Source: an uncultured Lachnospiraceae bacterium | GTDB lineage: Bacteria > Bacillota > Clostridia > Lachnospirales > Lachnospiraceae | Direction of reading: 5' to 3' | Assembly (NCBI GenBank): GCA_937916415.1 | Contig: CALGGH010000237.1 | Location: 1-41,194 of the forward strand | Length of the DNA stretch: 41,194 nucleotides | In this document: positions 24,595 to 33,800 of the stretch, in pieces | Position numbering within the stretch: the stretch's first letter is position 1 | Layout: each line of letters starts with the position of its first letter | The notes under the pieces: model-generated | What the model was told of the DNA's origin: nothing | The model's input: only the letters and a program-made list of their open reading frames with translations | The model's database searches: none | Position numbers and translations under genes: made by a program

Positions 24595-25200
24595 TCAGCC
24601 GGGCAGGTGCAGCTTTATGATGGCACGTATGGCATCAGCGAGATACGGCTTAAGCTCTTCGAGCGGAACGGGTTCCTGGTAGATTATGGAACTGTATCCG
24701 CTCGATCCGACGAGCTCAAATATCATGGCCATCATTATTTCAGGATCCTTGAACTCCATTCCGGAGTCAAGGATCATTTTTTGATATACGTCTTCATAGA
24801 AGTTCAGATCATCATTAAAGGGACGGACCGTCATGTTTTTCTTAAGCACGGCCCAGCTTAAGTCCTTGTACAGCAGGGTGAGGAGTCCCCTGTTCTCGTT
24901 AAGCTCATCCAGAACGTGATTGGTCATAAAGATCATTTTTTCCGTAAAATCCGTGACGTCCGTCTGCATGAGGGCGTTGTGCGCATCCATAAAAAGACGG
25001 CTGGACCTGTGCATTATCAGCTTGGTCCGGATGTCGTATTTATCCTTGAAATACAGATAAAAGGTTCCCTTTGCAACGCCGGCGTGAGTCACGATGTCCG
25101 AGATCGAGGTGTTGTTGATCCCCTTGACCGTAAACAGTTCAAGTGCCGTGTTCAGGAGGGATTCATATTTCTTTTTTTTGTTTTCTTCACTTTTTCCCAT
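24595..25200 (-). CDS. TetR-family transcriptional repressor
   Basis: This 201 aa regulator has a standard TetR DNA-binding domain at residues 10-60 (LLNTALELFTVKGINNTSIS then DIVTHAGVAKGTFYLYFKDK). The C-terminal ligand domain is not assignable to an effector. It is divergent from the MMPL exporter operon, and two identical palindromes lie between the genes, so it most likely represses both itself and the exporter until a ligand binds. The start has only a weak Shine-Dalgarno. Its likely promoter on the minus strand has TTGGTC within operator 1 as -35 and TTATAT 17 nt on as -10. Confidence 0.92.
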   Translation of the reverse strand: MGKSEENKKKKYESLLNTALELFTVKGINNTSISDIVTHAGVAKGTFYLYFKDKYDIRTKLIMHRSSRLFMDAHNALMQTDVTDFTEKMIFMTNHVLDELNENRGLLTLLYKDLSWAVLKKNMTVRPFNDDLNFYEDVYQKMILDSGMEFKDPEIMMAMIFELVGSSGYSSIIYQEPVPLEELKPYLADAIRAIIKLHLPG

Positions 25201-25300
25201 GAGCTTGCTTCATTTTGTCGTCGTCATGCGCCTGTCCGATAATTCCGGGACGTATTTCATCTTAACAAATATAAAGAAAATATAAAATAAAAAATTAATA

Positions 25301-25329
25301 TTGACCAACGGTCATTTCTGTAGTATACC
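25301..25329 (+). promoter_or_regulatory. Promoter of the MMPL operon
   Basis: TTGACC (25301-25306), 17 nt, TATACC (25324-25329). The -35 lies in operator 1, and operator 2 lies just past the predicted start, the usual layout for tight TetR repression. Confidence 0.65.
25302..25314. promoter_or_regulatory. TetR operator 1
   Basis: The palindrome TGACC-AAC-GGTCA lies in an 18-bp block attgaccaacggtcattt that is repeated exactly in operator 2. Confidence 0.8.
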
Positions 25330-25344
25330 ATTAAATGAAATTAT

Positions 25345-25357
25345 TGACCAACGGTCA
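25345..25357. promoter_or_regulatory. TetR operator 2
   Basis: The same TGACC-AAC-GGTCA palindrome, centred 43 bp (about four helical turns) from operator 1, so two dimers would lie on the same DNA face. Confidence 0.8.
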
Positions 25358-25403
25358 TTTTATAAAACGGCCCTTTTGGAGGAGCCGGGACGAGGTGGAC
25401 ATT

Positions 25404-27542
25404 ATGAAAGGATTATCGAGAGCAATCGTAAAGGCCAGACATCTGATCCTGATCCTGTCAGTGATCCTGCTCATTCCTTCGGCGATGGGTTATTTTATGA
25501 CGCGCGTGAATTACGACGTGCTGACCTATCTTCCCGATGAGATAGAGACCATGCAGGGGCAGGAGATCCTGCTGGACGAGTTTGGCACCGGCGCCTACTG
25601 CATCTACGTCGTGGAGGGCATGGAGGAACAGGACGTGGTGGCGCTGAAGGACAGGGTCAGGGAGGTAAGTCACGTATCGGACGTGATATGGTACGACACC
25701 CTGATGGACATTTCCGTACCGATGGAAATGCTTCCCGAAGAAGCGTATGACGCCTTTAACAGCGGCGACGCCACGCTGATGTTTGTTACGTTTGACGAGG
25801 GCACCTCCGCGGACGAGACCATGGACGCGGTGGAAGAGATACGCCGGATCTCCGATAAGCAGTGCTTTCTTTCCGGCATGAGCGCGATAGTCACCGATAC
25901 CAAGAACATGGCGGAGAAGGAGACGCCGATCTACGTAGGCATAGCGGTGCTGCTGGCCGTGATCGTTCTTTCACTGACCATGGATTCCTACCTGATACCG
26001 CTTTTCTTCCTGACAAGCATCGGAATGGCCATCGTATACAACATGGGAACCAACGTGTTCTTTGGCGAGATCTCGTTTGTCACCCAGGCCCTGAGCGCCG
26101 TGCTGCAGTTGGGAGTCACCCTGGATTATTCGATCTTTCTGTGGCACAGCTATCAGGAGCAGCTTAAAGAGACCCCCGACGATAAGAACGAAGCAATGGC
26201 CGGGGCCATCAGCGATACCTTCAAGTCTGTGCTCGGGTCATCCATTACCACGGTGGCCGGCTTCATAGCTCTCTTCTTCATGAGCTTTACGCTGGGACTG
26301 GACATAGGACGCGTCATGGCCAAGGGAGTGGTTTTCGGAGTCATCGGCTGCGTGACGATACTGCCCTCAATGATCCTGATCTTCGACGGACTGATCGAGA
26401 AGACAAAGCACAAACCATTGATGAAGGAGTTCAAAAGGATACCGCGATTCACTACCGGGCATTACGTCCCGATCATGCTCGTCTTCCTGGTGATCCTGCC
26501 GCTGGCGATATATGGGAACAATCACGTGGCGGTGTATTATGACCTGACGGAGACCCTGCCGGATACGCTCGAGAGCGTACGGGCCAATCATGAACTGGAC
26601 GAGAAGTTTGAAATGAATTCGGCCTACATGCTGCTGGTGGACAGGGATCTGGACGTGGCGTCCACGACGCAGATGGTTTCTGAGATCAAAAAGGTCGACG
26701 GCGTGCTGACGGTGCTCGGCGTTGATTCGGTGCTGGGGCCCGCGTTTCCGAGGGAGTTCATACCGGAGGATCTGCTGGGAACGCTGGAAAGCGACAACTG
26801 GAAGCTGATGCTCGTGACCACTGATTACAAGATCGCTTCGGATGAGATCAATGCTCAGATCGACACGATCAGTTCCATCGTAAAGGGCATCGATCCCACG
26901 GCCATGGTAGTCGGGGAATCACCCTGCACCAAGGACCTGATCACGATCACCGATCATGATTTCAAGGTGGTGAGCTTCGTGTCCATCGGACTGGTATTCC
27001 TGATAATACTCTTTGTCCTCAGGTCCGTATCGCTGCCGGTGATACTGGTTGCGGTCATAGAGTTCGCGATATTCATAAACATGGGCATCTCGTATTATGC
27101 GGGTACCACGATCCCCTTCATATCTTCGGTGGTCATAGGCACGATCCAGCTGGGAGCGACCGTTGACTACGCGATACTGATGACTACGAGGTATCTGAAG
27201 GAAAGGAACGGAGGACTGGGGCGAAAGGATGCAACGAGGGTTGCCTTGTCAACCAGCATGAAATCAGTGATCGTCAGCGCACTCAGTTTCTTCGCGGCAA
27301 CCTTTGGCGTGGGCCTCACGTCCAGCATAGACATGATCGGCTCCCTGTGCAATCTGATGGCCCGGGGTGCGCTGATCAGCATGATGGTCGTCATACTGGT
27401 CCTGCCGGCCATGTACATGATGTTCGACGCGGTGATCGTCAGAACTACCCTCGGCATGGAGGCGGCCAGGGAGGCGGATGCCGGACGAAAAAAAGCCGGT
27501 GAATCCAAAAACAACAATGGAATTAATCTGAAGCTTGCCTGA
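25404..27542 (+). CDS. MMPL/RND-family exporter
   Basis: This 712 aa membrane protein starts at 25404 behind GAGGTGG; in-frame codons further upstream lie within the operator region. It has the twofold RND layout: helix 1, an extracellular loop (about 33-170), five helices, then helix 7, a second loop (about 380-530) and five helices. The proton-relay-type motifs LDYSIFLWHS (near 240) and VDYAILMTTRY (near 587) mark each half. MMPL proteins move lipids, peptides or drugs across the membrane using proton flow. It is followed after 38 bp by the xxxLxxG-repeat lipoprotein and controlled by the divergent TetR. The substrate is unknown; a membrane-active compound or own surface lipid is typical for such loci. 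Confidence 0.9.
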   Translation: MKGLSRAIVKARHLILILSVILLIPSAMGYFMTRVNYDVLTYLPDEIETMQGQEILLDEFGTGAYCIYVVEGMEEQDVVALKDRVREVSHVSDVIWYDTLMDISVPMEMLPEEAYDAFNSGDATLMFVTFDEGTSADETMDAVEEIRRISDKQCFLSGMSAIVTDTKNMAEKETPIYVGIAVLLAVIVLSLTMDSYLIPLFFLTSIGMAIVYNMGTNVFFGEISFVTQALSAVLQLGVTLDYSIFLWHSYQEQLKETPDDKNEAMAGAISDTFKSVLGSSITTVAGFIALFFMSFTLGLDIGRVMAKGVVFGVIGCVTILPSMILIFDGLIEKTKHKPLMKEFKRIPRFTTGHYVPIMLVFLVILPLAIYGNNHVAVYYDLTETLPDTLESVRANHELDEKFEMNSAYMLLVDRDLDVASTTQMVSEIKKVDGVLTVLGVDSVLGPAFPREFIPEDLLGTLESDNWKLMLVTTDYKIASDEINAQIDTISSIVKGIDPTAMVVGESPCTKDLITITDHDFKVVSFVSIGLVFLIILFVLRSVSLPVILVAVIEFAIFINMGISYYAGTTIPFISSVVIGTIQLGATVDYAILMTTRYLKERNGGLGRKDATRVALSTSMKSVIVSALSFFAATFGVGLTSSIDMIGSLCNLMARGALISMMVVILVLPAMYMMFDAVIVRTTLGMEAAREADAGRKKAGESKNNNGINLKLA

Positions 27543-27580
27543 AAAAACAGACGGCTCTGGCATAAGGAGGAGTGAAGAAC

Positions 27581-30500
27581 ATGAAAAACAAACGTTTGAA
27601 CAGGTTTTTGGCGGTGATCATGAGCATGGTGATGGGAAGCTCTCTGGTAGGGTGCGGAAGCGATCCGGCGGCTCAGGATGAACCTCAGGGAGACATGGCG
27701 GAAACGGCAACCGGGACGGAATCGGATGAAGAGGATCAGCTGTCGGCCCTGATGAACAGAAGCACCGGATATGATCCCGATTCGTCCGGAGAGGACAAGG
27801 TTGAAACCGTGTACGTCACTTCGGATGCAAATGGGGCAACCAGGGAGATCATAGTCAGCGACTGGCTCAAGAACCCTGAGGGCAGCGCTACCCTGAAGGA
27901 CACGACGAATCTAAAGGACATCGTCAACGTAAAGGGCAAGGAGACGTACTCGCTGGATGATGACGGTAACATCACGTGGGACGCCGAGGGAGCGGACATA
28001 TATTACCAGGGGCATTCGGAGAGCGAACTGCCCATAGACGTCAGGATATCATATACGCTGGACGGACAGCCGATAGATCCCTCCGAACTGGCGGGCAAAA
28101 GCGGTAACGTGACCATCAGGTTTGACTATGCCAATAACTCCAGGCAGAAGGTCAGCGTGAATGACAAGGAATATGACGTATATACCCCGTTCGCGGTAAT
28201 ATCGGGAATGATGCTTGATTCGGACAAATTCGCCAACGTCAGCGTGGACAACGGCAAGGTGATCTCCGATGCGAACAACTACATCGTGATGGGACTCGCG
28301 CTCCCGGGGTTTAAGGACAGCCTGAACCTGAATGACGAGGATCTGGAGGACATCGACGTCGATCCTGATGACGTGAGCATACCGGATCATTTTGAGATCA
28401 GTGCTTATACTTCGGATTTTGAACTGGGCATGACGATGACGATGGCCAGCTCGGACATTGTTTCCTCTCTGGGGCTGTCGGACGTTTCGGACGGTGAGCC
28501 GGCAGAAAAGATCAAGTCGGACATGGAGGAACTGAACGACGGTTCTGACAAGCTGGTGAATGGAGCGCTTGAACTGGAGAACGGTACGGCCAAGCTGAAG
28601 GACGGAGCCAAGGAACTAAACGATGGAACCAAGGAACTGTATGATGGCAGCGATGACCTGAAAAAGGGCGCGGGAGAACTGTATGACGGAACCGAAACGC
28701 TGAACGAAGGAGCCAGGAGCCTGTATGAAGGAAGCCGCGAACTTAATGACGGCGCGAAAACCCTGTATGACGGAATGGGAACCCTGTATGACGGGACGGG
28801 GACGCTGGCTGACGGCGTAAAGAATTACACAGAGGGCGCTTCCAGGATCAACGATGGGGCAAAGACGCTCTCCGGAGGGATATCCCAGGTTAAGGATGGT
28901 TCTGCTGCCCTGAAAAAGGGATTTACTGATAATGACATCGTAGGCAGCAGTAAGCAACTGGCAGACGGCGCAGGACAGGTGAGCGCCGGCGTGGATGCCC
29001 TGATCGCACAGCTTGGCGCACTTTCGTCCGGAACGGATCAGCTGGCGCAGCTGAATCAGGTGGCTGCGGACATGGGCGTGATCTATTCGGTAATGGACGG
29101 AGTGGAAAAAGGAACGGTGCCGGCATCAGCGTTTAAGGCAGGAGTCCTGAGTACGGGCGCTGATTCCGAGGAAGGGTTTAATGCCGTGCTTTCACAATAC
29201 CTGGGTACGGACCTGGATTCGCTGACGGCCTTGGTGGGCGGATACGCTCAGTACAAAGCGGCATACGGTTCACTGGGTTCGGCCAGGCTGAATCTGCCCA
29301 CGATCATGCGCGACCTGGTCCGTGAGGAAAGCGGAGCATATGAGTTGCCCGTATGCGGCAGTGACGGTGCGCCTGTCGCTGGCGGTACCATTACCGAGGA
29401 AACGCTTACGAGAAGCAGCAACGACGAGACGTCAACGGAAACAAATGGCGGATCTGATGAAAGGCAGAAACCCGGTTCAGTAGCAGACGGCACGGATCAG
29501 AACTCCGGCTCAGGCACAGACGGTACGGATCAGGAACCCGGTTCAGATGCATACGGCATGACTCAGGAACCCGGGGCATCGGATGGTGATGGTGATGAAC
29601 AGGCGGGGTCTCAGGCCGAAGCAGGAAAAGAAACCGGCGGATATGATGACGATGAAGACCATGCGGAGGATCCCGGCGCTGACGTGCCGGATGAGGATCC
29701 GGGCGTGACCGATGCCGACGATGCATCCGACGGTGAGCCGGACGCTGCCGCCGGAGCAACTGAACCAAAGGTCGTGGAAAAGACCATCGTCCAGAATCTC
29801 GGAATGAGTGATGCCGATAAGGCTACGGCCAATGGATACATAGGAATTGATGAGAAGTTCCAAAACGTCAAGGCCACCTGCGGCGCGATATACGAGGTGC
29901 TGTCACAGATGAATGAAATGCTGAGTCCACTGTCGTCGCTCGCAACTCCTGAAACACAGGCACAGCTATCCGCACTCCGGTCAGGAGCGGCAGCCGTGGC
30001 ATCGGGTTCAACCGCGCTCGCGGGAGGCCTGGCTCAGATAGGCGCGGGCATAGACTCGCTGGATGCCGGCATTGGTAAGCTGGCATCAGGGGCACGGGAT
30101 CTCACCTCCGGTACGGGTACGTTGATATCCAACAATGATAAGCTGGTCAGCGGCGTCAATGACCTGAGGGACGGAGCAGGGCGGCTATATGATGGAGCGG
30201 GAGCCTTGTATGACGGCACGGGCAAGCTGCATGACGGAGCCGGATCACTGTACGACGGCAGCACTGCCCTCCATAACGGAGCCGGGGAGCTGTATGACGG
30301 CACGAGTGTTCTGCATGACGGTGCAGCCAGGCTGTATGACGGTACGACGCAGCTATATGACGGTACGGTTGAGCTGGATGCCGGAGCAGTGGAACTGACG
30401 GACGGAGTCATAAAGCTTGACGAGGAAGGGATCAAAAAGATATATGAGGCATTTGACAGGGATCTGACTGACTACTTTGACAGGCTCGAGGCCATCAGGG

Positions 30501-30595
30501 AAGCAGGAGAGAATTACGACAGCTTCTCGGGAGCATCAGAGGATAGCAGCAGCAGCGTCAAATTCATAATCAAGACCGACGGGGTTAAGCTGTGA
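27581..30595 (+). CDS. Giant xxxLxxG heptad-repeat lipoprotein, exporter partner
   Basis: This 1004 aa protein starts at 27581, 10 nt after AAGGAGG (a GTG at 27572 is too close to it). The signal peptide ends in the lipobox LVGC, so it should be lipid-anchored outside the membrane. A beta-rich domain (about 60-310) precedes array 1, about 19 heptads of xxLxDGA type (316-449). A helical spacer, an acidic Gly/Asp/Glu insertion (about 607-730) and array 2 of about 20 heptads (804-946) follow. These match the xxxLxxG heptads of TIGR03057, known from YhgE/Pip-type proteins beside MMPL exporters. No C-terminal membrane helix is seen, unlike YhgE. It likely spans the wall as a periplasmic extension of the exporter; that is inference. 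Confidence 0.85.
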   Translation: MKNKRLNRFLAVIMSMVMGSSLVGCGSDPAAQDEPQGDMAETATGTESDEEDQLSALMNRSTGYDPDSSGEDKVETVYVTSDANGATREIIVSDWLKNPEGSATLKDTTNLKDIVNVKGKETYSLDDDGNITWDAEGADIYYQGHSESELPIDVRISYTLDGQPIDPSELAGKSGNVTIRFDYANNSRQKVSVNDKEYDVYTPFAVISGMMLDSDKFANVSVDNGKVISDANNYIVMGLALPGFKDSLNLNDEDLEDIDVDPDDVSIPDHFEISAYTSDFELGMTMTMASSDIVSSLGLSDVSDGEPAEKIKSDMEELNDGSDKLVNGALELENGTAKLKDGAKELNDGTKELYDGSDDLKKGAGELYDGTETLNEGARSLYEGSRELNDGAKTLYDGMGTLYDGTGTLADGVKNYTEGASRINDGAKTLSGGISQVKDGSAALKKGFTDNDIVGSSKQLADGAGQVSAGVDALIAQLGALSSGTDQLAQLNQVAADMGVIYSVMDGVEKGTVPASAFKAGVLSTGADSEEGFNAVLSQYLGTDLDSLTALVGGYAQYKAAYGSLGSARLNLPTIMRDLVREESGAYELPVCGSDGAPVAGGTITEETLTRSSNDETSTETNGGSDERQKPGSVADGTDQNSGSGTDGTDQEPGSDAYGMTQEPGASDGDGDEQAGSQAEAGKETGGYDDDEDHAEDPGADVPDEDPGVTDADDASDGEPDAAAGATEPKVVEKTIVQNLGMSDADKATANGYIGIDEKFQNVKATCGAIYEVLSQMNEMLSPLSSLATPETQAQLSALRSGAAAVASGSTALAGGLAQIGAGIDSLDAGIGKLASGARDLTSGTGTLISNNDKLVSGVNDLRDGAGRLYDGAGALYDGTGKLHDGAGSLYDGSTALHNGAGELYDGTSVLHDGAARLYDGTTQLYDGTVELDAGAVELTDGVIKLDEEGIKKIYEAFDRDLTDYFDRLEAIREAGENYDSFSGASEDSSSSVKFIIKTDGVKL
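28526..28925 (+). repeat. Heptad-repeat array 1
   Basis: About 19 copies of a 21-nt unit encode xxLxDG(A/T/S), for example KELYDGS, ETLNEGA and KTLYDGM. Confidence 0.85.
29990..30419 (+). repeat. Heptad-repeat array 2
   Basis: About 20 copies of the 21-nt unit are present, more uniform than array 1, with tgtatgacgg-type cores recurring from 30180 to 30370, suggesting recent expansion. Confidence 0.85.
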
Positions 30596-30622
30596 TCAGT
30601 CGCTGAACGTAAGTTTTCGCAT

Positions 30623-30676
30623 AAAGAGCATGGGTTCAAATCATACAATGGCTTGGACGCATGCTCTTTTTTTTTT
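30623..30676 (+). terminator. Rho-independent terminator of the MMPL operon
   Basis: AAAGAGCATG (30623-30632) pairs with CATGCTCTTT (30660-30669) around a 27-nt loop, followed by a long T-tract to 30676. Confidence 0.85.
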
Positions 30677-30761
30677 GTAAAAAATGACTATGGACTAATT
30701 TGAAAATTTATTTTTTTTAACCCCGTTTTTTATGTCCGGTTTTTGCGAATAATGATAACAA

Positions 30762-30859
30762 GAGAGCAAGAGGCCCACCCCGGCCGGCTCTCCAGGGGTA
30801 AAAGGAACTGAAGAATGCAAGGATGCAGCTCACGGCACGAATTAGGGAACGGAGCCGTG
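30762..30859 (+). promoter_or_regulatory. Structured leader with two hairpins before the 30894 gene
   Basis: GAGAGC (30762-30767) pairs with GCTCTC (30787-30792), and CACGGC (30831-30836) with GCCGTG (30854-30859). The second ends 22 nt before the ribosome binding site. It matches no riboswitch consensus I know. The rest of the stretch since 30677 is AT-rich with no other feature. Confidence 0.4.
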
Positions 30860-30893
30860 ACGCAAACAAGGAAGTTAACAGGAGGGAAACTTG

Positions 30894-33800
30894 ATGAAAA
30901 GGAAGAGCGTTAGTTTTTTGGCAATGTCACTGGCAGCAGTAATGAGCCTGTCAGATGCAGTAGTGGTAGCAGCGGCTCCCGCTGAGGAGCTGCCCATGTT
31001 GGATGAAGGCGAGTATGACGGTGAACCCGTGGAGAACGACGCGGACGTAGAGAACTACGGATCGGACGAAGGGGAGGATGCTCCGGAGAAGACCGGCACG
31101 GATCAGACGGAAGAGACGGCGAACGTGACTTTCCCCACGGCAGAGGAAATAGCGAAAGGTGCAGTCATAGCTCCGCTTCAGGATCATAAAGAGTCAGAAC
31201 CAAAGACTAAGCTTTATGATGACGGTTCATACCGGGTTACGGCCTCGCCCATCGAGGATGAGCCTGCTTCATATCAGATCAAGGTAATGGCAAGAAATCT
31301 TCAGTATCATGCCAATAATGGCGGAAAGGTTGGCTATTGGGCAGGCATAGGACTTCCGGTTCAAGAGGGATATTCGGTTATTTATCATAACCTGCTTAGC
31401 GATGAAGAAGCAACGGCAGTAAGCACTGAAACGTTTGAAAAAGACGGAGAAAAATATGATGCACTTTATTTTGACGTAAAAGGAAGTGAGCTTATCGGCA
31501 AAAAGGCATATGTTAGCGCAGAGTATTCCAAGGGCGAACAGACAGAAACGCGCGTTTTTGTAATAGATTTCAGTCAGGTGACGATCGTGACCAGTACCCC
31601 GAGCGCTGCCAAAGTAGCAGAAGGCATCAAAAAGGCTGATCCGGTCGATAATGCGGAAGGCGAAGCAAAGAAAACCGGAGAGAACCTGGTAAAGAATTTC
31701 GCTGTGTCGGAAGCGCAGGCTGAAGGCAATGAGATCGACGTCAGCCTGACGGCAGATTATCTGGCATGGCATAAATGCGGTTCTGAATTGGCGGGAAAGG
31801 ATGGTTATGGATTCTGGGCAGGAGTGGCCATTCCGAAGATCGAGGGGATGAACGTCTCCTACAAACAGTCATACAAGGAGATCAATACGGCAGTACAATA
31901 TGATTCCATGCCGGATAACCAGCTTTTTGATGGTGAAAAAGCCACTCATGACACGTTCTATTTCAACGTTAAGGATGCGAGGCTTGTGAATAAAACCGGT
32001 TACGTATACGTTCAGTATTCCGATCCGGATAATGCTTCTGATGTCGTATCATACGTGATCAAGGTTGACCTGTCAGGAGTTGCGTGCAAGGATAATACGC
32101 CTGACCTGAGTACCGTGGTAGAGGGAATTACGGTTGCGCCTCAGGTGGATGCTGACGGCAAGATCACCTCCATTTCTGATAATTATGAAATTAGTGATGC
32201 CATCGTGGATGACGCGGACACCGCCACCATTAAGGTCAGGGCGGAGAACCTGGTCAAGCATTCAAATGGCAATCCTGATCCGGAGGCCAATAAGTATGGG
32301 TACTGGGCAGGAATAGCGATTCCCGTGCAGAATGGCGTTACGACTGAATACTGTCAGTCATACGTAAAGCTTGAAGATCCTTCCAAGGCAGAGTTTGTTG
32401 GTCACGGCGACTCAGTGCTGTATAAGAAGGATGATGAAGGCAAAGACACCGGCGAGAAGACGCACGATACCATCTATTTCAATGCGTTGAACTTCGCAGG
32501 TAAGACCGATCCCGGGTACATATACGTAAGATATATGGACGAGGACGGAACCAGCGTGATAAAAACCTTAAAGGTTGATTTTTCATTGGTTACCTTAAAG
32601 AGTGAAATACCGGCTTCATCAGTGATATCGGATGCAATTGGTGCGGCAATCCTGACTGACGATTCAAAAAACCTGGAGGATGATGAGATCATAAGCGATT
32701 ATGGAATAGACAGCGTTGAGCCTGAAGCTGACGGAAGTGATGCTTATCTTGTGAGGGTCAGCGGACAAAACCTGGCGTATCACAAAAATGCAGATCGTGG
32801 ATATGGATATTGGGCAGGAGTGGCATTCCCGGCTCAGAAGGACGTAAAGACCGAGTACTTCGTTTCTGCCAAGGCAATGACGGAATCAGAGCTGGAAAAG
32901 GCAGATTTTGATGAAGCTGAACCTGCCACCGAGAATGGCCGGATGGATAATTTCTATTTTGACCTGACGGACGAAGCGACAGCTGACAAACCTGAATACA
33001 TATACGTGAGATATTCGTCTCAGCTGGATGAACGCGAGAACGTGACCTATGCATATAAGATCGATCTTTCGGGCGTAAGCATTGCCAAGATGGTGACCGG
33101 CCTGAAGGTAGACAGGGACAGGGTATCAATGCCGGCTCCGGGAGAAGAACAGACCACGGCTACGGTAAACATCATCGCAGATCCTGAGAATGCCAAGGTA
33201 AAATATTACGTACAGTCCAGCAACAAGGATGTGGCCAACGCTAAGGTTGAAGGAGACATCGTGAACATTACGGCATCAAACAAGGGTACCACGGACATAA
33301 CGATTACCGAATTGATCAGCGGAAAAACTGCCAGGATGACGGCGATAGTAGGCGGTGAATATAAGCAGGTGGCCGGGATCAGCATTAACCAGGCAACTCT
33401 TGAACTAGGAGCAGGCAAGACCGGGAACTTAAGTTATGAGCCCACATCCGATGATTACACTGACACTGAGTTTGTATGGGAATCGAGTGATGTTCAGGTT
33501 GCAAGCGTAGACCGGTTTGGCGTGGTTACTGCCCACGGCGCGGGCACGGCAGACATAATCATTAAGGCCATGCATGACGGAGACGTAGTAGTTGATGAGG
33601 ATGGAAAGGAAATCGCAGCTAAGTGCCAGCTGACCGTCAGGCCTTATGCATCTGAAATAGTAGTCAATCACAACGGACTCATCCTGGATGCTCCGCTCTC
33701 CGTTAAGGGCGAAATAACAGGTGAGGAGATGAAGCTTACCGCAAAGGTTTTGGAAGACAACGCGCTTTGCGGAGATGTAACCTGGTCAGTGTCTGACGAA

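Noticed and set aside
30762..30859. Possible cyclic-di-GMP or other riboswitch before the 30894 gene (gtgacgcaaac looked GEMM-like)
   Set aside because: The required order of GEMM core elements is not there; only two simple hairpins are supported.
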